Shown piece by piece: positions 7,889 to 18,545 of a stretch of DNA of 64,000 bases (the stretch's first letter is position 1; every line of letters starts with the position of its first letter). Made by a program: the position numbers and the translations under genes. Source of the DNA: Streptomyces sp. TLI_105 (GTDB lineage Bacteria > Actinomycetota > Actinomycetes > Streptomycetales > Streptomycetaceae); contig NZ_FNSM01000001.1 of assembly GCF_900105415.1 (NCBI RefSeq), positions 372,001-436,000 of the forward strand. The letters run 5' to 3'. The notes beneath the pieces are model-generated. The model saw only the letters and a list, made by a program, of their open reading frames with translations, made no database searches and was not told where the DNA came from.

Positions 7889-9421
7889 ATGAGGGGCGCG
7901 CAGACCATCGCCGGGCTCGCGGACTGGGCCGCGGAGCGGTACGGGGACGAGGAGGCCCTCGTCTTCGGGGAGGAGCGCTGGACGTTCGCGGAGCTCCGCG
8001 AACGGGTGGACCGGGCGGCACGCGCGGTGATCGCACAAGGGGTGCGCCCCGGTGACTCGGTCGCCGTGTGGGCCCCCAACAGCGCGCGCTGGGTGGTGGC
8101 CGCGCTCGGCGCGGTGGCGGCCGGCGGGGTGCTCGTCCCGGTGAACACCCGCTACAAGGCGGCCGAGGCCGCCGACATCCTGCGCCGTTCCCGGACCCGG
8201 CTGCTCTTCACCGAGCACGACTTCCTGGGTACGGACTACCGGGCGCTGCTCGCGGCCTCCGGGGAGGAACTCCCGCTCCTGGAGCGGACGGTGACGCTGC
8301 ACTCGACGGACTGGCCGCAGTTCCTGTCGGCGGCGGACCGGGTGACCGGGGAGGAGCGGCTTGCCCGTACCGCCGCCGTGCGCCCGGCCGACACCGCCGA
8401 CGTCCTCTTCACCTCCGGCACCACCGGCCGGCCCAAGGGCGTGCCCACCACCCACGGGCAGAACCTGCGCGTGTACGACGCCTGGGCCCGTACGGTCACC
8501 CTCCGGCGCGGCGACCGCCACCTCCTCGTCAACCCGTTCTTCCACACCTTCGGCTACAAGGCGGGCGTCCTCGCCTGTCTGCTGCACGGGGCCACGATCG
8601 TCCCGGAGCGGGTCTTCGACGCCGGGACCGTGCTCGGCCGGATACGGGACGAGCGCATCTCCGTCCTGACCGGCGCCCCGACGGTCTTCACCTCGCTCAT
8701 CCACCATCCCGAGCGCGAGGCGTACGACCTGACCTCGATGCGGATGGCGGTCACGGGCGCGGCGAACATCCCCGTCACGCTCATCGAGGAGATCAGGACG
8801 TCCCTCGGCGCCCGGAGCGTCAACACCGCGTACGGCCTGACCGAGTCGACGGGCGTGGTCGCGATCTGCCCGCCGCACGAGTCGCCGGAGACCCTGGCCC
8901 GCACCTCCGGGACGGCCCTGGAGGGCACGGAGCTGCGCGTCGACGCCCCGCCCGGGGAGCCGGGCGAGATCCTCACCCGCGGCTACCACGTGATGCACGG
9001 CTACCTCGACGACCCCGAGGCCACCGCCCGGGCCGTCGACGCGGAGGGCTGGCTGCACACGGGGGACGTCGGGGTGCTCGACGAGCGCGGGTTCCTGAGG
9101 ATCACCGACCGGCTCAAGGACATGTTCGTCGTGGGCGGGTTCAACGTGTACCCGGCGGAGGTGGAGCAGGTGCTGCGCGGCCACCCGGCCGTCCGGGACG
9201 CGGCGGTCGTCGGCGCGCCGGACGCACGGCTCGGGGAGATCGGCGTCGCGTACTGCGTACCGGCGGGCGGGGCTCCGATCGACGCGGCCGAGCTGACCGC
9301 GTACACCCGTGAGCGGCTGGCCAACTTCAAGGTCCCGCGCGCCTTCCGCTCCGTGCCGGCGCTGCCGCACAACGCGGCGGGCAAGGTCGACAAGAAGGCG
9401 CTGCGAGAGATCCCCGTATGA
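7889..9421 (+). CDS. fadD3: Acyl-CoA ligase, FadD3-like (HIP-CoA synthetase)
   Basis: A 510-aa adenylate-forming ligase. The P-loop-like AMP motif FTSGTTGRPKG lies near residue 175, with YGLTEST near 310, LHTGDVG near 385, and the C-terminal hinge and lysine in DRLKDMFVVGGFNVYPAEVEQ and NAAGKVDKK. Length and the FNVYPAEVEQ hinge match FadD3, which activates the C/D-ring propionate left after HsaD cleavage (HIP) with CoA and ATP. Another acyl-CoA ligase role cannot be excluded from motifs alone, but this is the only acid:CoA ligase in the steroid island. RBS GGGAGG precedes the ATG. BVMO follows after 33 bp in the same direction. Confidence 0.8.
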   Translation: MRGAQTIAGLADWAAERYGDEEALVFGEERWTFAELRERVDRAARAVIAQGVRPGDSVAVWAPNSARWVVAALGAVAAGGVLVPVNTRYKAAEAADILRRSRTRLLFTEHDFLGTDYRALLAASGEELPLLERTVTLHSTDWPQFLSAADRVTGEERLARTAAVRPADTADVLFTSGTTGRPKGVPTTHGQNLRVYDAWARTVTLRRGDRHLLVNPFFHTFGYKAGVLACLLHGATIVPERVFDAGTVLGRIRDERISVLTGAPTVFTSLIHHPEREAYDLTSMRMAVTGAANIPVTLIEEIRTSLGARSVNTAYGLTESTGVVAICPPHESPETLARTSGTALEGTELRVDAPPGEPGEILTRGYHVMHGYLDDPEATARAVDAEGWLHTGDVGVLDERGFLRITDRLKDMFVVGGFNVYPAEVEQVLRGHPAVRDAAVVGAPDARLGEIGVAYCVPAGGAPIDAAELTAYTRERLANFKVPRAFRSVPALPHNAAGKVDKKALREIPV

Positions 9422-9454
9422 CGTCCCCTTCCACCGGATGAGGAGAGTACGAAC

Positions 9455-11077
9455 GTGAACGACAGCAACACCCAGTCCCCCGACGTCGTCGACGTGGTCG
9501 TCGTCGGAGCGGGCGTCACCGGTCTGTACGCCGTGCACAAGCTGCGCGGTCTCGGCCACAGCGTGCGCGGCTTCGAGCGCGGGGACGACGTGGGCGGCGT
9601 CTGGTACTGGAACCGCTACCCCGGCGCCCGCTGCGACGTGGAGTCCGTGGACTACTCGTACTCCTTCGACGAGGAGCTCCAGCAGGAGTGGGACTGGAGC
9701 GAGAAGTACGCCGCGCAGCCGGAGATCATCCGCTATCTGCGTCATGTCGCCGACCGCTTCGACCTGCGCCGCAGCTACACCTTCGCGACCTCGGTGACCT
9801 CCGCCGAGCTGGACGAGGAGACGCTGCGCTGGACGGTCCGCACGGACGGCGGCGAGGTGGTGTCGGCCCGGTACTGCGTGTTCGCCGTCGGCTGCCTCTC
9901 CAGCACACACATACCGGACATCCCGGGGGTCGGGGACTTCGCCGGCGCCACGTACCACACCGGTGCCTGGCCGCACGAGGGCGTGGACTTCGGCGGGCTG
10001 CGCGTCGGCGTGATCGGCACCGGCTCCTCCGGCATCCAGGCCGTCCCCCTGATCGCCGAGCAGGCGGCGCACCTCACCGTCTTCCAGCGCAGCGCCAACT
10101 TCAGCATCCCGGCGGGCAACGCGCCCCTGGACGAGGAGACGCGCCGCCTGCAGAAGGCCGGCTACGCCGAGCGGCGGCGGCTCTCGCGGCTCAGCGGCGG
10201 CGGCTCGCCCCACGCGGCGCACCCGTCGGCGACGTTCGCCGTCTCCCCCGACGAGCGGCGGGCCGCGTTCGAGGAGCGCTGGGAGCTCGGCGGCGTCCTG
10301 TACTCCAAGACGTTCCCCGACCAGCTCACCGACCGGGCGGCGAACGACGAGGCGCGCGCCTTCTGGGAGGAGAAGGTCCGCGCCCTCATCGAGGACCCGG
10401 CCGTCGCGGACCTGCTCGTGCCGACGGACCATCCGATCGGCACCAAGCGGATCGTCACCGACTCGCACTACTACGAGACGTTCAACCGCGACGACGTGCG
10501 CCTCGTCAGCCTGCGGGAGAACGCGATCGAACGGATCGACCGCACCGGGATCGTGCTGGCCGACGGCAGCCGGGTGGAGCTGGACGCGATCGTGTTCGCG
10601 ACCGGTTTCGACGCGATGACCGGGGCGATCGACCGGGTGGACGTCCGGGGGCGGGGCGGCCGGAGGCTGAAGGACGTGTGGAGCGGGGGTCCCCGCACCT
10701 ATCTGGGCCTGGGCGTCGACGGCTTCCCGAACCTGTTCAACCTCACCGGGGCCGGCAGCCCGTCCGTCATGGCCAACGTCGTGCTCTGCGCCGAGCAGCA
10801 CGTCGACTGGCTCGCCGACTGCCTGCGCCATCTGGACGAGCACGGCTACCGCGCGATCGAGGCGGGCGAGGAGGCCGTCGAACAGTGGGTGGCGCAGTGC
10901 CGCGACCGGGCGGCGGCCACGCTGTTCCCGGCGGCGAACTCCTGGTACCTGGGGGCCAACATCCCCGGGAAGCCCCGGGTGTTCATGCCGTTCATCGGAG
11001 GCTTCGGGGTGTACGGGGAGATCATCGCGGACGTCGCGGCCTCGGGGTACAAGGGGTTCACGCTGATCAGGGACTGA
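9455..11077 (+). CDS. Baeyer-Villiger monooxygenase, steroid-monooxygenase-like
   Basis: A 540-aa FAD/NADPH enzyme. The first Rossmann motif is VVVGAGVTGLYAVHKL, the second VGVIGTGSSGIQ, and between them is the type I BVMO fingerprint FAGATYHTGAWPHEG (FxGxxxHxxxWP). GGVWYWNRYPGARCDVES and the C-terminal ANSWYLGANIPGKPRVFMPF are very close to my memory of Rhodococcus steroid monooxygenase, which converts progesterone to testosterone acetate. It could alternatively attack the C17 ketone to a D-ring lactone. GTG start with RBS AGGAG at 9441. It is co-transcribed with fadD3. The esterase of the facing operon could cleave the ester it makes. Confidence 0.85.
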   Translation: MNDSNTQSPDVVDVVVVGAGVTGLYAVHKLRGLGHSVRGFERGDDVGGVWYWNRYPGARCDVESVDYSYSFDEELQQEWDWSEKYAAQPEIIRYLRHVADRFDLRRSYTFATSVTSAELDEETLRWTVRTDGGEVVSARYCVFAVGCLSSTHIPDIPGVGDFAGATYHTGAWPHEGVDFGGLRVGVIGTGSSGIQAVPLIAEQAAHLTVFQRSANFSIPAGNAPLDEETRRLQKAGYAERRRLSRLSGGGSPHAAHPSATFAVSPDERRAAFEERWELGGVLYSKTFPDQLTDRAANDEARAFWEEKVRALIEDPAVADLLVPTDHPIGTKRIVTDSHYYETFNRDDVRLVSLRENAIERIDRTGIVLADGSRVELDAIVFATGFDAMTGAIDRVDVRGRGGRRLKDVWSGGPRTYLGLGVDGFPNLFNLTGAGSPSVMANVVLCAEQHVDWLADCLRHLDEHGYRAIEAGEEAVEQWVAQCRDRAAATLFPAANSWYLGANIPGKPRVFMPFIGGFGVYGEIIADVAASGYKGFTLIRD

Positions 11078-11118
11078 CGGGGGGCCGGCACGGGCCGACC
11101 CGGCCCGTGAGAACGGCG

Positions 11119-11159
11119 GTGCGCCCCGCCCCCACCGGTCAGGTGGGGGCGGGGCGCAC
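11119..11159. terminator. Bidirectional terminator between BVMO and esterase
   Basis: A perfect 18-bp stem (GTGCGCCCCGCCCCCACC, 11119-11136, with 11142-11159) and a 5-nt loop lie between the two convergent genes. Confidence 0.85.
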
Positions 11160-11170
11160 GCGCGCGTACG

Positions 11171-11204
11171 TCCCGGTCAGCGCGGGGTCCCGGTCAGCGC
11201 GGGG
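11171..11204. repeat. 17-bp perfect tandem duplication over a stop codon
   Basis: TCCCGGTCAGCGCGGGG occurs at 11171-11187 and again at 11188-11204. The second copy encodes the last residues and the stop of the alpha/beta hydrolase; the first lies just beyond it, so it looks like a small slippage duplication of the gene end. Confidence 0.85.
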
Positions 11205-12108
11205 CGAGGGCCGCGCGCAGGGCGGCGAAGGCGGTCTCGCGGGCCTCGGCCGCCGCGGGCAGGGCGCCCGCCATGGAGAGGAAGCCGTGGAACATCCCGG
11301 CGTGGTGGCGGGCCTCCACGGGGACGCCCGCGGCGGTGAGGGCCTCCACGTACGCCAGGCCGTCGTCCCGGAGGGGGTCGAAGCCCGCGGTGACGACCTG
11401 GGCCGGCGGGAGCCCGGACAGGTCGGCGCCCGCCAGCGGGGCCGCGTAGGGACTGGTGCGGTGCGCCGGGGCCTGCAGATAGCCGTCCCAGTACCAGCGC
11501 AGGTGGTCGGCGGTGAGGAAGTACCCCTGGGCGTTCTCCCGGTGCGAGGGGCGGGAGCGGGTGGGGTCGAGCATCGGGTAGTAGAGCGCCTGACAGACGA
11601 TCTCGGGGCCGCCCCGGTCGCGGGAGAGCAGGGTGAGGACGGTGGCGAGGTTGGCGCCCGCGCTGTCCCCTGCGACGGCGATCCGCCGGCCCGGGTGGGC
11701 CTCCGCCGCCCACAGCAGGGCCGTGTAGGCGTCCTCGGGGGCGGCGGGGAAGGGGTGCTCGGGGGCGCGGCGGTAGTCGACGGAGACGACGATCGCCTCC
11801 GTGGCGCGGGCGAGGGAGCGACAGAAGTCGTCGTGGCTGTCGAGGTCGCAGAGGACGAAGCCGCCCCCGTGACAGAAGACGATCACGGGGGCGGTCCCGT
11901 GGACGGCCGGGTCGTAGACGCGTACGGGCACGCCGTCGGCGTCCTCGTCCGTGACGCGGGCGACGGACGGTGGCGGGACGGCGGGCTTGGGGCGGGCGGC
12001 GAAGAAGGCGCGCACCTCGGCGATGTCCGTCATCTCCGTCGCCAGCGGGGGGAAGCCGGCGGTGGCCAGGTCGATGACCGCCTGGACCTCGGGGTCGGGT
12101 CGGTTCAC
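11194..12108 (-). CDS. Alpha/beta hydrolase, HSL-family esterase
   Basis: A 304-aa cytoplasmic esterase of the hormone-sensitive-lipase type. The oxyanion-hole motif HGGGF, the nucleophile elbow GDSAG, the acid in DPLRDDG and the His in HAGMFHGF are all present in order. It is the last gene of the long hsaA-to-esterase operon. Its GTG start overlaps the stop of the upstream SDR (GTGA), and AGGAG lies upstream. HSL esterases hydrolyse small acyl esters. Next to a steroid BVMO the likely substrate is a steroid ester such as a 17-acetoxy product, or a ring lactone; this is inference. Confidence 0.85.
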   Translation of the reverse strand: MNRPDPEVQAVIDLATAGFPPLATEMTDIAEVRAFFAARPKPAVPPPSVARVTDEDADGVPVRVYDPAVHGTAPVIVFCHGGGFVLCDLDSHDDFCRSLARATEAIVVSVDYRRAPEHPFPAAPEDAYTALLWAAEAHPGRRIAVAGDSAGANLATVLTLLSRDRGGPEIVCQALYYPMLDPTRSRPSHRENAQGYFLTADHLRWYWDGYLQAPAHRTSPYAAPLAGADLSGLPPAQVVTAGFDPLRDDGLAYVEALTAAGVPVEARHHAGMFHGFLSMAGALPAAAEARETAFAALRAALAPR

Positions 12109-12868
12109 GTGTCGGCTCCTTTCGGGGTGAGGGCGGGCATGCGGCCCGCCGACGCGCCGCCGTCCACCGCGAGTTCGGCGCCGGACAGGTAGGAGGAGTC
12201 GTCGGAGGCGAGGAAGGCGACGAGGCGGGCGACCTCCTCGGGCTCCCCCACCCGTCCGAGCGGGGCGGCCGGATGTTCCCGGGTGCCCAGGTGCGCCGTC
12301 ATGGCGGTGGCGATGGCGCCGGGGTGGACGGAGTTGACCCGGATGCCGTCCGGGCCGAGCTCCAGGGCGGCCGTCCTGGTCAGGCCGCGCAGCCCCCATT
12401 TCGCGGCTCCGTACGCGCCGTGTCCCCAGATGCCCTGGAGGCCGGCCTGCGAGGAGATGTTGACGATGGACCCGCCGCCGCTCTCCTTCATCGCTCCGGC
12501 GACGGCGCGGACGCCGAGGAACGGGCCGATCAGGTTGACGCGGAGGATCGCCTCCAGGCGGGCCGGGTCCTCCTCGGTGATGGGCGAGGTGGAGTAGATC
12601 GCGGCGTTGTTGACGAGGACGTCGAGCCGGCCGAAGGCGTCCTGGGCGGCGGCCACGGCCGCCGCCCAGGACCGCTCGTCGGTCACGTCGTGGCGTACGA
12701 AGCGGGCGGCGGCTCCGAGGGAGGCGGCGGTCGCCTCTCCCTCCGGCTCCAGGACGTCGGTGAGGACGACCTTCGCGCCGAGGGCGGCGAACAGGCGGGC
12801 CTCTGCCTCGCCCATGCCGCGTGCCGCGCCGGTGACCAGCGCGACCTTTCCTGTCAGGTCGACGGGCA

Positions 12869-12869
<1 letters not shown>
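12105..12869 (-). CDS. SDR oxidoreductase (hydroxysteroid-dehydrogenase-like)
   Basis: A 254-aa classical SDR. The cofactor motif is TGAARGMG (TGxxxGxG), followed by the NNA segment, the catalytic Ser of NISSQAGL and YGAAKWG (YxxxK). An acidic residue after the second beta strand (VVLTDV) suggests NAD(H). The sequence resembles its upstream neighbour, so they are tandem paralogues that diverged. The start ATG shares one base with the neighbour's stop (ATGA) and its own stop overlaps the esterase start, so translation is coupled. Likely oxidises or reduces a steroid hydroxyl or keto group; position unknown. Confidence 0.85.
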
Positions 12870-15327
<2,458 letters not shown>

Positions 15328-15396
15328 GCGGTTCTCCCTGGTCATGTCGAGTGGGTCGGCGGCAGGGGCGGGCCGTCCCCCGCCCCTGCCGCCGGG

Positions 15397-16266
15397 TCAT
15401 CGCGCGGTGATCCGCGCGTCGGTGAGGACCGGCGCGTCTCCGCGGTCCGCGGCCGTGGCCGTCAGCCGGTAGCCGTCGGGGGTGTCCCAGACGCGCAGCC
15501 GCAGGGTCTCCCCGGGGAAGAAGACCCCGGCGAAGCGGGTGCGGCAGGCGGCGACCGCGCTCGCGTCGCCGCCGAGGAGGCGGTCGGTGACGGCCTTGAC
15601 CACCATCCCGAAGGTGCAGAGCCCGTGCAGGACGGGCCGGTCGCGGCCCGCGCGCCGGGCGGTGGCGGGATCGGCGTGCAGCGGGTTCCAGTCGCCGGTG
15701 AGCCGGTAGAGCAGGGCCTGCTGACGGAGCGTCGGGATCTCGGCCACCAGATCGGGCTCGCGGTCGGGGGCGGGGAGGCGCTCGGAGGGGCCGCGGTCAC
15801 CGCCGAAGCCGCCCTCCCCGTGGACGAAGATCTGGTTGCGCTGGGTGACCAGCGGCTCGCCGTCCACGCCGAGGAGGGTGGACTCCTGGACGATGACGGC
15901 GGCCCTGCCCTTGTCGTGCACGGCCGCGGCTCGGGTGACCGCGGTCGCCCGGGCCGCGGTGGGCAGCGGGCGGTGCACGGTGATCTCCTGGCCGCCGTGC
16001 AGCACCTTCGCCAGGTCGATGTCGACGCCCGGCAGGTCGAAGACCTGGAAGCCGACGCCGCCGGTGCCGCCCGCGACGACCCCGAAGGTGGGCAGGACCT
16101 GGAGGCCCCGCTCGTGTCCTTCGTACACGTAGCGCAGTTCGCGCGGGTCGGTCTCGGGGACGCCGGCGCCGAGGGCGAGGTGGTAGAGCCGTACGTCGCG
16201 CTCGTCCCACCTGACGTCGGTGCGGACCGGCGGCGCGGAGGTCGCCTTCTCGACGTCGAGGGGCAT
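15397..16266 (-). CDS. Double hot-dog MaoC-type enoyl-CoA hydratase
   Basis: A 289-aa protein with two hot-dog domains. The C-terminal one carries the R-hydratase motif: LTGDWNPLHADPATARRAG followed by PVLHGLCTFG, with the catalytic Asp and His. The N-terminal half lacks it, as in Hsd4B-type two-domain hydratases of steroid side-chain or ring beta-oxidation. It hydrates a 2-enoyl-CoA to the (R)-3-hydroxy form. Its presence in the ring A/B operon, away from the other beta-oxidation genes, suggests a role with a propionyl-side-chain CoA ester; the SDR genes at 29.5-31.2 kb could act next. Start ATG shares one base with the hsaB stop. Confidence 0.85.
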   Translation of the reverse strand: MPLDVEKATSAPPVRTDVRWDERDVRLYHLALGAGVPETDPRELRYVYEGHERGLQVLPTFGVVAGGTGGVGFQVFDLPGVDIDLAKVLHGGQEITVHRPLPTAARATAVTRAAAVHDKGRAAVIVQESTLLGVDGEPLVTQRNQIFVHGEGGFGGDRGPSERLPAPDREPDLVAEIPTLRQQALLYRLTGDWNPLHADPATARRAGRDRPVLHGLCTFGMVVKAVTDRLLGGDASAVAACRTRFAGVFFPGETLRLRVWDTPDGYRLTATAADRGDAPVLTDARITAR

Positions 16267-16754
16267 CAGAAGGCCCCCACGGCGTAGCGGCTGCGGAAGA
16301 ACAGCAGCGGCCGGCCGTCCTCGCCCGCGTGGAGCGCCACCACCTGCGCGGTGACCAGGTGGTGGTCCCCGGCCTCGTAGACCGCGTCGAGTGCGCACTC
16401 CACGTGGGCGAGGGCTCCCTCGATGCGTACGGTGCCGTGCTCCCCGGCGCCCCAGGGGACCCCGGCGAACTTGTCGGGGCCGCTGCGGCCGAGCGCGGCG
16501 CAGGTGGTCTGCTGGTCCTCGGCGAGGATGTTGACGCAGAAGCGGCCCGCGCGCTCGATCCTCGGCCAGCTGGTGGAGTTCTTGCCGACGGCCAGCATGA
16601 CCAGCGGGGGGTCGAGGGAGAGGGAGGCGAAGGACTGGCAGGCGAAGCCGACGGGCTCCGCGCTGTCGGCGTCGAGCGTCGCCACCACCGTGATGCCGCT
16701 GGCGAAGCGGCCGAGCACGTCCCGGAACTCGGAGGGCGGGATCAGCCGTTCCAC
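16266..16754 (-). CDS. hsaB: Flavin reductase component of 3-HSA hydroxylase
   Basis: A 162-aa flavin-reductase-domain protein that supplies reduced flavin to HsaA. Typical features are FRDVLGRFASGITVVAT, the FACQSFASLSLDPPLVML flavin loop, and GRFCVNILAEDQ. It follows hsaC with a 13-bp overlap if the GTG at 16754 is used; no better start exists before the conserved IPPSEFRDVLGRF region. The order hsaA-hsaD-hsaC-hsaB is the standard actinobacterial order. This is the only flavin reductase of this type seen in the window, so it must serve HsaA and possibly the second HsaA. Confidence 0.9.
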   Translation of the reverse strand: MERLIPPSEFRDVLGRFASGITVVATLDADSAEPVGFACQSFASLSLDPPLVMLAVGKNSTSWPRIERAGRFCVNILAEDQQTTCAALGRSGPDKFAGVPWGAGEHGTVRIEGALAHVECALDAVYEAGDHHLVTAQVVALHAGEDGRPLLFFRSRYAVGAF

Positions 16755-17635
16755 TGGTGGCCCCAGAAGCTGTCGGCGGTGATCTCCTTCGCGACCCAGG
16801 TGGCGGGGTCGACGACGAGGCCGTCCCAGCCGTACTCGACCTGGAAGCCGCCGGGGGCCTGGGCGTAGAAGGACACCATGCGGTCGTTGGTGTGGCGGCC
16901 GAGGCTGGACGCGATGGGGATGCCGGCGGCGTGCATGCGGTCGAGGCCGCGGCCCACGTCGTCGAGGGTCTCCAGCTCCACCATGAAGTGCACGATGCCG
17001 GGGGGCAGCGCGCCCGGGTAGAGACCGAGGCTGTGGTGGCGGCGGTTGGGGCTGAGGAAGTGCATCCAGTGGAAGTACCGCTGCTCGGTGGCGGTCGGGA
17101 CGGCCTGCGGCGGCAGCTTCATCGAGTCGCGCAGCTGGAAGCCGAGCAGGTTCTCGTAGAAGTCGAGCGCGGCCTCGATGTCCGGCACGGGGATCACGAC
17201 GTGGCCGAGGCCCAGGTCGCCGGTGACGAAGCGGTTGCCGTACGGGGAGCCGAGCGCGGTGTGGTCCTGCGCCTGGCCCCAGTAGATCTCCAGCGGGTTG
17301 CCGCCCGGGTCCGTCACGTGGATCAGACCCTGGACGCGGCGCTCGGCGAGTTCTGCGGGGTGGGCGGCCTTGACGGCGACACCGGCCGCCTCCAGCTCCT
17401 CGGCGGCGCGGGCGAGTGCGGCGGCGTTCGCCACCTCCCAGCCGGCCGCGAGGAGCCGATCGCTCTCGCCCGCCTGGATGACGATGCGGTGGGCGCGGTC
17501 GTCCAGGCGGAGGCAGAGGGTGTCCTCGGTGGTGCCGGATGCCTCCACCATGCCGAGGACGTCGAGCGCGTAACGGCGCCACTCGTCCAGGGTGGTGGTC
17601 TCCAGGCGCAGGTAGCCGAGAGCACGGATGTCCAT
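16742..17635 (-). CDS. hsaC: 3,4-DHSA extradiol dioxygenase (iron-dependent)
   Basis: A 297-aa type I extradiol dioxygenase with two VOC-fold modules. HsaC opens the aromatised ring A of 3,4-DHSA by meta cleavage to 4,9-DSHA. The C-terminal module holds the metal ligands: the His of LGHVVIPVPD, the His of IVHFMVELETLDD and the Glu of GGFQVEYGWDG. The conserved Tyr lies between. Start ATG 17635 has an AGAGGTG RBS 7 bp upstream and avoids a weaker GTG at 17644. Flanked by hsaD (25 bp) and hsaB (overlap). Confidence 0.95.
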   Translation of the reverse strand: MDIRALGYLRLETTTLDEWRRYALDVLGMVEASGTTEDTLCLRLDDRAHRIVIQAGESDRLLAAGWEVANAAALARAAEELEAAGVAVKAAHPAELAERRVQGLIHVTDPGGNPLEIYWGQAQDHTALGSPYGNRFVTGDLGLGHVVIPVPDIEAALDFYENLLGFQLRDSMKLPPQAVPTATEQRYFHWMHFLSPNRRHHSLGLYPGALPPGIVHFMVELETLDDVGRGLDRMHAAGIPIASSLGRHTNDRMVSFYAQAPGGFQVEYGWDGLVVDPATWVAKEITADSFWGHQWNG

Positions 17636-17660
17636 GGTGTGCACCTCTTCGGTGGAAGGT

Positions 17661-18533
17661 TCAGTGGGAGAAGAAGTCGACGGCGAGGCGGTTGAACTCG
17701 TCGGCCTGCTCGGTCTGGGCCCAGTGGCCGCAGTGCGGGAAGACGTGCAGGCGGGCGTCGGGGATGGTCTTGAGGGCGACCAGCGCGCCGTCGAGGGGGT
17801 TGACGCGGTCCTCGCGGCCCCAGGTGAGGAGCACCGGGTGGGTGATCCGGTGGGCCTCGCGCCAGAGCATCGTGTCCCCGACCCAGGCCGGGTTGCCGAA
17901 CGAGGCCGCCATCCGGGCGCTGCCGAGCCGGGTGTCGGGGTCGGTGGCCGAGGCCCAGCGCTCCTCGACGAGTTCGTCGGTGACGATCGACTGGTCGTAC
18001 GCCATGACGCCGAGGAAGGCGCGCAGTTGCTCCCGGGTGGGCTCGGGCGAGGCGTTGAACTCGAAGAGCCGCTTGATGCCCTCGGTCGGGTCGGGGGCGA
18101 AGAGGTTGACGGAGACCCCGCCGGGGCCCATCAGGAGGAGCTTGCCGACCTTGTCCGGGTGGTTCAGGGCCATGCGGACGGCGGTGCCGCCGCCGAGGGA
18201 GTTGCCGATGAAGTGCGCGCGCCGGATGCCCAGCTCGTCCATGAGGGCGGCGACGGCGTCCGCGCTGTAGCTGAAGTAGTCCTTGTCGAGCTCCGGCTTG
18301 TCCGAGCGGCCGAAGCAGGGCTGGTCGACGAGCAGGGTGCGGAAGTGCTCGGCGAAGACGGGGAGGTTGCGGCCGAAGTTGCTCCAGGCGGAGGCGCCGG
18401 GGCCGCCGCCGTGCAGCATGATCACGACGGGCGCCTCGGCGGCCCGGCCGGCGGGCGCGGCCTCGTGGTAGTGGAGGGTGAGCCCGGCCGCCTCGGCGGT
18501 GCGGGAGGTCGACTCGTGGGTGAGCTCTGCCAT
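17661..18533 (-). CDS. hsaD: 4,9-DSHA meta-cleavage product hydrolase
   Basis: A 290-aa alpha/beta hydrolase of the C-C bond (MCP) hydrolase family. The oxyanion segment HGGGPGASAWSNF, the nucleophile elbow GNSLGGGTA, and the C-terminal HCGHWAQTEQADEFN with the catalytic His define the family; the acid lies in WGREDRVNP. HsaD splits 4,9-DSHA into HIP and 2-hydroxyhexa-2,4-dienoate, the branch point feeding FadD3 and HsaE respectively. It lies 12 bp after hsaA and 25 bp before hsaC. Confidence 0.95.
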   Translation of the reverse strand: MAELTHESTSRTAEAAGLTLHYHEAAPAGRAAEAPVVIMLHGGGPGASAWSNFGRNLPVFAEHFRTLLVDQPCFGRSDKPELDKDYFSYSADAVAALMDELGIRRAHFIGNSLGGGTAVRMALNHPDKVGKLLLMGPGGVSVNLFAPDPTEGIKRLFEFNASPEPTREQLRAFLGVMAYDQSIVTDELVEERWASATDPDTRLGSARMAASFGNPAWVGDTMLWREAHRITHPVLLTWGREDRVNPLDGALVALKTIPDARLHVFPHCGHWAQTEQADEFNRLAVDFFSH

Positions 18534-18545
18534 CGTCGGCGCCTC

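Noticed and set aside
7813..8148. Minus-strand frame overlapping the fadD3 start
   Set aside because: Antisense to a clear adenylate-forming enzyme; no motif and Ser/Arg-rich.
6941..10843. A 1300-codon open frame on the minus strand
   Set aside because: It lies opposite the carbonic anhydrase, Sua5, fadD3 and BVMO genes, is His/Val/Gly/Arg-rich and has no domain; such antisense frames are a by-product of high GC.
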